Below are positions 53,901-62,000 of a stretch of DNA of 62,000 bases, one piece after another. The stretch comes from Zygnema cylindricum. Taxonomy: Eukaryota > Streptophyta > Zygnematophyceae > Zygnematales > Zygnemataceae. Each line of letters opens with the position of its first letter. The first letter of the stretch is position 1. The notes under the pieces are model-generated. The model saw only the letters and a program-made list of their open reading frames with translations. It was not told the DNA's origin and searched no databases. The stretch lies in assembly GCA_037447655.1 (NCBI GenBank), contig JBBHKE010001504.1, positions 1 to 62,000 on the forward strand, read 5' to 3'. Both the position numbers and the translations under genes were made by a program.

Positions 53901-55888
53901 ATGCACTTGTGGTTACAAAAGTGTTAGGAGAAACCGAGGAAGAGTCATCTGAGGAGGATAGGAAACTTCTTCTTGACGAGAGTCTGGAGGAGAAGGATAT
54001 TCCTCGAAGGCAGAAGTGTGCCCTTGGAGCAATCGGGGAGGCTCCACAAGAAGGATGGATCATCGACTTAGGTCCATCCATGCATATGTGTCGTGATAAA
54101 GAACTCTTCACTAAGTTAAAAAAGATTTCAACTCTAGAGATAGAGTATGGGGATATGAGAGTGGTTACTATAGATCTAGTGGGATTAGTAGATCTTAAAG
54201 TCTTAGTAGAGGGTAAGACTTCTATACTTACATTCTCAGATGTACTATACATTCCTCAGCTGAGTAAAAATCTTGTCTCTACGTCTGTGTTAGATGACAA
54301 AGAATTTGATACTTTCACTAGAATGGTAGTCTTTACAGCTAAATATGGGGATGAAGTTTACTTCACAGCAGATAAGGGTAGCCAAGGAATGTTTAGGCTT
54401 AACTTGAGTAATGAAAAGAAGAATGCTGACTATGTTGGTGTTCCTAAGGTGATGATTTGGCATAAGCGGTTGGGGCATGTGCATTTTGATAGGTTAAGGG
54501 AAATGAAAAAGCTTGGGGTAGTAGATGGCGTTCAGTTTGAGGATAATGAAATGATGGATGATTGTAGTGGTTGTGCTCAAGGTAAGGCTCACAAACTTCC
54601 CTTTCCCAAAGCCGCCACATATAGAGGTGAGAAAGTGTTAGATTTGTTCCACACAGATATTTGGGGAATTGCAAAAGTACCTTCGGTTGGAGGAAAGAGG
54701 TTTATGATGACAATAACTGATGATTGGTCTAGATACTCTAGAGTCTACTTTCTCAAAAATAAGTCTAAAGCATCAACTTACTTCAAAGAATATAAAGCAT
54801 GGAGTGAGAAGTTGCATGAAACCCCATTTAAGAGGATAAGGAGTGATAATGGGGGGGAATATACCTCTAACCAGTTTGAGGAATATCTAAGAGATGGGGG
54901 AGTGTAACACCAGAAAAATGTACCATATAACCCGCAACAAAATGGGGTAGCTGAGAGGTTGAATAGAACACTAGGAGATAGTGCATGCAGTATGTTGGCA
55001 GACAAGAAAATAGGAAAAAGATTTTGGGCAGAGGCAATGAACTGTGCCAACTATATTAAGAATAGAGTCCTTACCTCAGCTGTAAATGGAGTGACACCTT
55101 ATGAGAGATGGGTTGGAAGGAAACCAGATATCTCACACCTTAAAGTATTTGGTAGCCAAGTTTACAGTCTTGACACGGATAGGAAAAACTGGAAACTTGA
55201 TGCTAAGGGAAAACCTGGATACTTTGTGGGGTATGATGATGATGTTAAGGGATATAGAGTCTATGACTTAGCAAAGAAAGATATCATTCTGGTCAAACAC
55301 TTAGTTGTCATGGATGAAGGGAAGTCATTTGACCCCTTCAAATATACAAAGAAGATAAGGATCAGATTTGAGTCCGAAAGTGAGGAGAACTCAGTCATTC
55401 CCAAAAAAGACATGAGTGAAACTGTGATTACAGATTCAGAGGAGATCGAAGATATAGGAGACTCACCGGAAACCTCACATACTCCTATGGACTTCGAGGA
55501 CATAGAAGAAGCGGGACAAGATACGGTTTTTATGGACAGGGGAGCCGATGAGACAGTGAGAAGAAATCTAAGACTTCCATCCATTCCAGCTTCGGAGTTT
55601 GAGGGAGGAAGGAGGAGCAGCAAAAGGATACAGGAAAAACAAGCTGCCCATAAGGTAACTAAGCTATCTCACCCAGATGAGCCTCAGTCTTACTTAGAGG
55701 CAGTGAATAGTCCAGAGAAAGAAAGATGGATTAGAGCCATAAATGATGAGATGGCTTCTATCATGGAAGCAAATACTTGGGAACTAGCGGATTGCCCTCC
55801 AGACAGAAAACCTATTGGATGTAAATGGGTATTTAAACTAAAACTGAACCCAGATAATACAATTGAGAGTATAAGGCTCGATTGGTAG
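53901..55888 (+). pseudogene. E1 protease and integrase
   Basis: The frame from 53483 stays open to 54907. It contains the protease, damaged at its active site (WIIDLGPSMHMC), the zinc finger (WHKRLGHVHFDRL, CSGCAQGKAHKLPFP) and the core up to RSDNGGEYTSNQF. TAA at about 54905 replaces the CAG seen in E2. The frame resumes with GVAERLNRTL at 54950 and continues to 55888 through GRKPDISHLKVFGSQVY and the acidic linker. Positions 55088-55869 are identical to E2. Confidence 0.9.
55088..55869 (+). repeat. 782-bp patch identical to 60473-61254
   Basis: Reading line by line, no difference is seen over 782 bp between E1 and E2, while the flanks differ by several percent. The patch covers the integrase C-terminus and the linker to RT. 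Confidence 0.9.
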
Positions 55889-57258
55889 CGAAGGGGTTCA
55901 CCCAAAAAGAGGGGATTGACTATGAGGAGACCTTTGCTCCAGTTGTTCGGTTCCCATCGGTAAGGATTCTCCTTAGTCTGGCCGCAGCGGAAGACATGGA
56001 AATACACCAGATGGACATTAAGAGTGCTTTTCTTAATGGTGAGTTAGAGGAAGAAATTTTTATGAGGCAACCCGAGGGGTTTGTGGAAGAAAGAGAAGAG
56101 AGCAAAGTCTGCAGGCTCATAAAGTCTTTATATGGACTCAAACAGGCTCCCCGACAGTAGAATAAGAAACTAGATGAGTTTCTCACCGATCTGGGATACA
56201 TTCGGATTAGCTATGACCATTCTATCTATATGTTTGAAGATGAGAATGGTGTCATTTTTATTGCAATTTATGTGGATGATCTACTTGTGTTAAGTAAGTC
56301 TTTGGAGAATATCAATAGGCTAAAGAAATATCTTAGGGGCAGATTTGATATGAAGGATTTAGGGGAGGCAAAATATATTTTGGGGATCCATATGGAGAGA
56401 GATAGGGGGAAGAAGATTATCAGACTTACTTAGAAAGAAGCAATAGGTAATATGTTTGATAAATTCCAGATGTAAAATGCTAACAGTTGTACCACTCCCA
56501 TGAACTTGAAAAAAGTAAGTGATGGGAGTGTAGAAGGAGGAGTGATGATCTTAGACGATCAGATGAGTCCAAAGGAGAGAGAGTTCATGAAGTGTATCCC
56601 TTATAGACAGGTCGTAGGAAGTTTAATTTATTTTATAAACTGTACCAGGCAAGATATAGGGGCAGCAGTTGGAGTACTCAGTAGGAGTCTTAATGATCCT
56701 AGGAAGAGAGACTGGGAGGCAGCCAAGAGAGTCATGAGATATCTGGTTCGAACCAGAGAATTATGGTTGCATTTGGGAGGGGAGCACACTGATATCACCA
56801 CTTGGAGTGATTCCAGTTATGGGGATGCAACTATGAGAAGATGTAATTATGGATATGTTTTGTATGTGGGGGATGGAGCTTGCTCTTGGAGCTGTAAGCA
56901 ACAAAAGGTGGTTGCTCAGTCTACTATGGAGGCTGAGTATATGGCGTCTTGTTCTGCTGTAAAAGAACTAATGTGGGTGAAGTCATTGTTGCAAGAATTG
57001 GGATATATGAAAGTGGGAGTACATGAAATCTTTTGCGATAATCAAGCTGCAATCGCAATCGCAGCCAATCCAAAACACCATTTCAAAGAAAAACATATGG
57101 ACATAAGATTAAGCTTCGTAAGAGAAAAAGTTGAAAATAAAATTTTAAATCTTGTGTATAGACCTGATGAAGAAATGGTGGCTGACATGATGACCAAACC
57201 TGTGCCCTCTCCTAAATTAAAATATTGTCGGGAGAAATGCGGGTTAAAAAAAAATTAA
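55882..57258 (+). pseudogene. E1 reverse transcriptase and RNase H
   Basis: After a 1-bp deletion at about 55869 the frame resumes (VAKGFTQKEGIDYEETFAPV). TAG at about 56158 replaces the TGG of RQWN. IAIYVDDLLV is intact (56260-56290). TAG at about 56431 (from CAG) and TAA at about 56474 (from GAA) follow. Positions 56500-57258 hold the connection and RNase H (STMEAEYMASCSAVKELM, IFCDNQAAIAIAANPKHH), ending MVADMMTKPVPSPK. Confidence 0.9.
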
Positions 57259-57282
57259 AATTTGACTAGAAAATAAGGGGAG

Positions 57283-58327
57283 TGTGAAATAAGTAGTTTT
57301 TAGTATATTTTCTAGGTCTAAATTTGTTAGAAAAGAAAATGTAGGCAGCCTGCCTCTATCTCTTCTCTCTCTCTCTCGCCCCCATACTTGTTGTAGTCAT
57401 TAAAGGAGAGAGAGAGAGAGAGCAATGGAGCCATGGCTGCCTCAACTCCATAGGAAGGACTAAAGAGTGGCTTAAGCCACTCTCAACAAAAGGTTGAGTC
57501 CGGCAGGACTCGAACCCCGACCGGCAGAGCGCGGCGTAGCCGTTAGCTCTAACCAGTCTGTCGTAGAAGTCCGTTAGGAGATATAGGGTTTCATTACTAT
57601 TTAAACTATTGTAATGTACTAGATTCATTTAATTGAAACTCTTATCGCCACGCATAGATATAGTTCTACAAAATACAAAGTATTGTACTTCTTTGAAATG
57701 GATATCGCGCATTTTGTTTCAACAACGAAACAAATATCGCACAAGTATTTATTACGGCCGAGATTGAATTTCGCGTCAAATCTAACGGCGCACATCATCG
57801 CCGAAATCCCGGAATGGTCATTTTGGCATTTAGTGACGAGGCATGACCTGGCCCCACGTGGGAAGACATCATTCGGTCACGAGAATTCCGAGGAACGTAC
57901 AAACGAGTGGAAAGTGGACACGCTTCCACTTAATGGCCTTGTCGTAAAGAGGTCGTACAGAAAGTACATCGGTAGTAGTACTTTATAGTACTATACAGTT
58001 TTGTGATTGGTTCGTACAGGCAGTAGAAAGGAGCTGTGAGAGGGAATTAGGAAAAACTAGAACTTAGGAAAATTTAGGTAGATAGTCCTCTCTCTCTGAG
58101 AGTTTGTATAAATTGGCATCTTTGCCACCCTATTACTTATCGGCTGGTTGGCCGTTTTCAGTGATTCTTTTTGCTACGCACTCAAGGGAGTCCAGGCTGC
58201 ACAGGGGTGCAGTCAAATTGTCAGTTTGCCTTCTTGGGCAGAAGTGGTCGTGGCTTAAAGTGGGTTAGTTAAACACTATCTAGAGGCTTCCTGTATTCTG
58301 TAGTCCAATGGAGGACACAGAATTGCA
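57283..58327 (+). repeat. LTR shared by E1 and E2 (1045 bp)
   Basis: It follows AAATAAGGGGAG, starts TGTGAAATAAG (one T lost) and ends GAATTGCA next to the PBS of E2. It differs from the E1 5' LTR by scattered changes and short CT/GA repeat length differences. The palindrome is at 57465-57482 and TATAAATT near 58106-58113. Confidence 0.93.
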
Positions 58328-59590
58328 GGTTATGGGCCCACCCTCTAGGGTGCCCACCTTCAATGGATCTGGGTTCATCTATTGGGAAGCCATGATGATG
58401 GGAGCTTTGTGTGAAAAACGATACTGGGGTATCGTCAGTGGACAAGTGAAACGTCCACCTTCGGGAACTCCACCAGGATTTGGGGGAGTAAGGTTTTCTG
58501 CAACAACGGCTGCCTCAGCGGAGGAGGCAGATGATGGGGACAGCAGTGTGTCCGAAAAGGAGAAAGGGAAGGAGACACCCCTCACTCCTATTGCCACAGT
58601 ATCGGGAGCGGCGACCGTGAAGACCGTGGAGAACGATACTCAAATGTGGGAGGATGTAAACATGGCTGCAAAGAACTTCATTCTAAGGCACCTCACTCAA
58701 GGTTTGGCCACTCCTCATCTTCACATTTACAAGGCCGAGGAGTTGTGGGAGAGTGTGGTGGAGATTTATAGAGCTGGAACTATTCAGGAGCTCCAGTTGG
58801 CTGAGCAAAAGCTATTGAGTTACACTTACAAAGGAGGAAAGATGTTAGATTACTGTAAGGATCTTTTTTGTTTGTATATGGAAATGGAAAGTGCCGGGTG
58901 GACAGGTACAATGAAAATGAAAGTTAACACCCATATCATGAAATTACCAGATGAGTTCGAAAACATAGTGTACCGAGTACGAGAATGCCTGATAGTTCAT
59001 GGAAATGGATTACAGTAGTCAGGATGATACTTGTGCAGGAAAACACAATGAAGATTAGGAGAGGAGGAAAGAGCATTCAAGCTCTAGCAACAGGAGGGGA
59101 CCGATGGGGGAAGGACCCGAAGATACCTTATAGAGGGGAAAGAGATAATTCTGGGGGACAGAGGCCCCCAAAGGGTCTTTGTCATTATTGCAAAAAGTCG
59201 GGACACTTTATTGCAGATTGTGTCAAGCTATCGGAGCTGAGGCTCGAAGAAAACCCTGGAGGGGGTTCTTCCGGAGGGAAGAAAAAGGCACTTGTGGTTA
59301 CAAAAGTGTCAGGAGAAACCGAGGATGAGTCATCTGAGGAGGATGGGGAGCTTCTTCTTGACGAGAATCTGGAGGAGAATGAGATCCTTCGGAGGCAGAA
59401 GTGTGCCCTTGGAGCAATTCGGGAAGCTCCACAGGAACAATGGATCATCGACTCAGGTGCATCCATGCATATGTGTCGTGATAAAGAACTCTTCACAAAG
59501 CTAAGAAAGATTCCTACTGTAGAGATAGAGTTTGGGGATGGGAGAGTGGTTACTACAAATCTAGTGGGATCAGTAGATCTGAAAGTCTAA
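58308..59590 (+). pseudogene. E2 gag and protease
   Basis: ATG at 58308 (MEDTELQVMGPPSRVP) is 20 nt inside the LTR. The frame 58308-59018 ends after FENIVYRV because one base is missing near 58980. The frame 58985-59590 resumes with the basic region, the intact knuckle CHYCKKSGHFIADC (about 59180-59221), the acidic spacer and the protease WIIDSGASMHMC with DSGA intact. TAA at 59588 replaces the TTA found in relatives (VDLKVLVEG). Confidence 0.9.
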
Positions 59591-62000
59591 GTGGAGGGTA
59601 AGACTTCTATACTTACATTCTCAGATATACTTTACATTCCTCAGCTGAGTAAAAATCTTGTCTCTACGTCTGTGTTAGATGACAAAGAGTTTGATACCTT
59701 CCCTAGAAAGGGAGTCTTTACAGCTAAGTATGGGGATGAAGTTTACTTCAGAGCAAATAAGGATAGCCAAGGAATGTTTAGGCTTAACTTGAGTAATGAA
59801 AAGAAGAATGCTTACTATGTTGGTGTTCCTAAGGTGATGATTTGGCATAAGCGGTTGGGGCATGTACATTTTGATAGGTTAAGGGAAATGAAAAAACTTG
59901 GGGTAGTAGATGGCATTGAGTTTGGGGATAATGAAATGATGGATGATTGTAGTGGTTGTGCTCAAGGTAAGGCTCACAGACTTCCCTTTCCCAAAGCCGC
60001 CACATATAGAGGTGAGAAAGTATTAGATTTAGTCCACACAGATATTTGGGGGCCTGCAAAAGTACCTTCGGTTGGAGGAAAGAGGTTTATGATGACAATA
60101 ACTGATGACTGGTCTAGATACTCTAGAGTCTACTTTCTGAAAACAAAGTCTGAAGCATCAACTTACTTCAAAGAATATAAAGCTTGGAGTGAGAAGTTGC
60201 ATGAAACCCCCATTAAAAGGATAAGGAGTGATAATGGGGGGGAATATACCTCTAACGAGTTTGAGGAATATTTGAGAGATGAGGGAGTGCAGCACCAGAA
60301 AACTGTACCATATAACCCAGAACAAAATGGGGTAGCTGAGAGATTGAATAGAACACTAGGAGATAGTGCATGCAGTATGTTGGCAGACAAGAAAATAGGA
60401 AAGAGATTTTGGGCAGAGGCAATGATATATGCCAACTATATTAAAAATAGAGTCCTCACCTCAGCTGTAAAGGGAGTGACACCTTATGAGAGATGGGTTG
60501 GAAGGAAACCAGATATCTCACACCTTAAAGTATTTGGTAGCCAAGTTTACAGTCTTGACACGGATAGGAAAAACTGGAAACTTGATGCTAAGGGAAAACC
60601 TGGATACTTTGTGGGGTATGATGATGATGTTAAGGGATATAGAGTCTATGACTTAGCAAAGAAAGATATCATTCTGGTCAAACACTTAGTTGTCATGGAT
60701 GAAGGGAAGTCATTTGACCCCTTCAAATATACAAAGAAGATAAGGATCAGATTTGAGTCCGAAAGTGAGGAGAACTCAGTCATTCCCAAAAAAGACATGA
60801 GTGAAACTGTGATTACAGATTCAGAGGAGATCGAAGATATAGGAGACTCACCGGAAACCTCACATACTCCTATGGACTTCGAGGACATAGAAGAAGCGGG
60901 ACAAGATACGGTTTTTATGGACAGGGGAGCCGATGAGACAGTGAGAAGAAATCTAAGACTTCCATCCATTCCAGCTTCGGAGTTTGAGGGAGGAAGGAGG
61001 AGCAGCAAAAGGATACAGGAAAAACAAGCTGCCCATAAGGTAACTAAGCTATCTCACCCAGATGAGCCTCAGTCTTACTTAGAGGCAGTGAATAGTCCAG
61101 AGAAAGAAAGATGGATTAGAGCCATAAATGATGAGATGGCTTCTATCATGGAAGCAAATACTTGGGAACTAGCGGATTGCCCTCCAGACAGAAAACCTAT
61201 TGGATGTAAATGGGTATTTAAACTAAAACTGAACCCAGATAATACAATTGAGAGGTATAAGGCTCGATTGGTAGCAAAGGGGTTCACCCAAAAAGAGGGG
61301 ATTGACTATGAGGAGACCTTTGCTCCAGTTGTTCGATTCCCATCGGTAAGGATTCTCCTCAGTCTGGCCGCAGCGGAAGACATGGAAATACACCAGATGG
61401 ACATTAAAACTTCTTTTCTTAATGGTGAGTTAGAGGAAGAGATTTTTATGAGGCAACCCGAGGGGTTTGTGGAAGAAGGAGAAGAGAGCAAAGTTTGCAG
61501 GCTCATAAAGTCCTTATATGGACTAAAACATGCTCCCCGACAGTGGAATAAGAAACTAGATGAGTTTCTCACCGATCTGGGATACATCCGGATCAGCTCT
61601 GACCATTCTATCTATATGTTTGAAGATGAGAATGGTGTCATTTTTTTTGCAATTTATGTGGATGATCTGCTTGTGTTAAGTAAGTCTTTGGAGAATATCA
61701 ATAGGCTAAAGAAAGATCTTAGGGGCAGATTTGATATGAAGGATTTAGGGGAGGCAAAATATATTTTGGGGATCCAAATGGAGAGAGATACGGGGAAGAA
61801 GATTATCAGACTTACTCAGAAAGAAGCAATAGGTAATATGCTTGAGAAATTCCAGATGGAAAATGCTAACAGTTGTACCACTCCCATGGACTTGAAAATA
61901 GTAAGTGATGGGAGTGTAGAAGGAGGAGTGATGATCTTAGACGATCAGATGAGTCCAGAGGAGAGAGAGTTCATGAAGTCTATCCCTTATAGACAGGTCG
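59591..62000 (+). CDS. E2 integrase and reverse transcriptase, open to window end
   Basis: About 803 codons are open with no stop. They hold the zinc finger (WHKRLGHVHFDRL, CSGCAQGKAHRLPFP), the integrase core (MTITDDWSRYSR, RIRSDNGGEYTSNEF, PEQNGVAERLNRTL), the C-terminal region, the acidic linker (60770-61010), RT fingers (ARLVAKGFTQKEGIDYEETFAPV), SLYGLKHAPRQWN and the active site FAIYVDDLLV near 61648-61677, then KYILGIQMERD. It is the downstream part of the polyprotein and has no start of its own. It would be expressed only by reading past the TAA at 59588. Confidence 0.9.
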   Translation, partial: MEGKTSILTFSDILYIPQLSKNLVSTSVLDDKEFDTFPRKGVFTAKYGDEVYFRANKDSQGMFRLNLSNEKKNAYYVGVPKVMIWHKRLGHVHFDRLREMKKLGVVDGIEFGDNEMMDDCSGCAQGKAHRLPFPKAATYRGEKVLDLVHTDIWGPAKVPSVGGKRFMMTITDDWSRYSRVYFLKTKSEASTYFKEYKAWSEKLHETPIKRIRSDNGGEYTSNEFEEYLRDEGVQHQKTVPYNPEQNGVAERLNRTLGDSACSMLADKKIGKRFWAEAMIYANYIKNRVLTSAVKGVTPYERWVGRKPDISHLKVFGSQVYSLDTDRKNWKLDAKGKPGYFVGYDDDVKGYRVYDLAKKDIILVKHLVVMDEGKSFDPFKYTKKIRIRFESESEENSVIPKKDMSETVITDSEEIEDIGDSPETSHTPMDFEDIEEAGQDTVFMDRGADETVRRNLRLPSIPASEFEGGRRSSKRIQEKQAAHKVTKLSHPDEPQSYLEAVNSPEKERWIRAINDEMASIMEANTWELADCPPDRKPIGCKWVFKLKLNPDNTIERYKARLVAKGFTQKEGIDYEETFAPVVRFPSVRILLSLAAAEDMEIHQMDIKTSFLNGELEEEIFMRQPEGFVEEGEESKVCRLIKSLYGLKHAPRQWNKKLDEFLTDLGYIRISSDHSIYMFEDENGVIFFAIYVDDLLVLSKSLENINRLKKDLRGRFDMKDLGEAKYILGIQMERDTGKKIIRLTQKEAIGNMLEKFQMENANSCTTPMDLKIVSDGSVEGGVMILDDQMSPEEREFMKSIPYRQV

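Larger units (their letters stand above)
51900..58327 (+). mobile_element. Copia element E1, degenerate; shares its 3' LTR with E2
   Basis: Structure: LTR 51900-52942, PBS 52943-52957, gag-pol 52923-57258, polypurine tract AAATAAGGGGAG (57271-57282), LTR 57283-58327. The right LTR is followed directly by a PBS and a second gag instead of flanking DNA, so E1 and E2 form a tandem array with a common LTR. Stops include TAA at about 54905, TAG at about 56158, TAG at about 56431 and TAA at about 56474, plus indels near 53485 and 55869. The protease site is DLGP instead of DSGA. Confidence 0.93.
57283..62000 (+). mobile_element. Copia element E2, nearly intact, runs off the window
   Basis: E2 follows E1 directly and uses its 3' LTR. 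Only two lesions are visible: a 1-bp deletion near 58980 in gag and TAA at 59588 between protease and integrase. From 59591 to the window end the gag-pol frame stays open. The rest of RT, RNase H and a third LTR should lie beyond 62000. Confidence 0.92.

Noticed and set aside
53483-57258. Alternative genetic code, since TAG and TAA interrupt good pol frames.
   Set aside because: The stops fall at different sites in different copies, involve TAA, TAG and TGA, and sit among frameshifts. Relatives have normal codons there.
60646-61008. Identical 120-residue antisense frames at 60646-61008 and 55261-55623, possibly a conserved gene.
   Set aside because: They lie opposite the integrase/linker coding frame, and their identity follows from the 782-bp identical patch.

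Overview
The window is a stretch of a eukaryotic nuclear genome made almost entirely of LTR retrotransposons, mostly old, broken and nested. I see no convincing host gene. The host lineage cannot be fixed from this sequence. The best copia primer-binding sites (PBS) read GGTTATGGGCCCACC, the complement of an initiator-tRNA-Met anticodon arm of the form GGTGGGCCCATAACC. As I remember those tRNAs, that form fits land plants and related algae better than animals. GTAC-rich and CACGTG-containing LTR promoters also lean toward a green or algal lineage. Confidence in the lineage is low.

Layout from left to right. 1-2171: no gene, one 63-64 bp tandem repeat. 2172-7409: Ty3/gypsy element A (minus), joined at about 7409 to the 5' end of a copia element (gag start and LTR, 7410-8573, minus). 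8574-11069: copia family D (plus), gag only, with its 3' LTR. 11690-23230: copia element C1 (minus), split at 15058/21097 by the complete copia element C2 (plus, 15059-21096). 23231-23661: partial family D LTR. 23662-24649: AT-rich and simple-repeat DNA. 24650-30993: complete copia element E- (minus) with 1001-bp LTRs and GTTTT target duplications, inserted beside or into the LTR of copia fragment F (plus, 30994-about 32560). About 32600-37073: gypsy element B (plus), joined to F in the same orientation. 37074-49790: copia element G (minus), whose 3' LTR is split at 37701/44230 by copia element H (plus, 37702-44229). 49791-51899: about 2.1 kb of unclassified DNA with gag-like and retropepsin-like minus-strand frames. 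51900-62000: two family E elements in tandem (E1, E2; plus) sharing the LTR at 57283-58327. E2 runs off the window.

The copia elements encode the usual gag, aspartic protease (DSGA or DTGA), integrase (HHCC zinc finger and catalytic core), reverse transcriptase (YVDD) and RNase H in one frame. Gypsy A and B have protease, RT, RNase H, integrase and a chromodomain-like tail. Every copy has frameshifts or stops. E- and E2 are the least damaged.

The most interesting signals are shared features of the copia LTRs. (1) The gag ATG lies inside the LTR, 20 nt from its end in the E/G/H/D type and 59 nt in C1 and C2, and the PBS is read through in frame as V-M-G. (2) Near the LTR start, a near-invariant core (CTTGTTGTAGTCACT type) is flanked by complementary arms whose sequence changes between families. 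(3) An antisense tRNA-like segment has box A, box B and a T-run. (4) A promoter block has GTAC clusters, CACGTG, a CTCTC/GAGAG hairpin and a TATA box. There are also two same-orientation copia-to-gypsy junctions and a 782-bp patch of perfect identity between E1 and E2.
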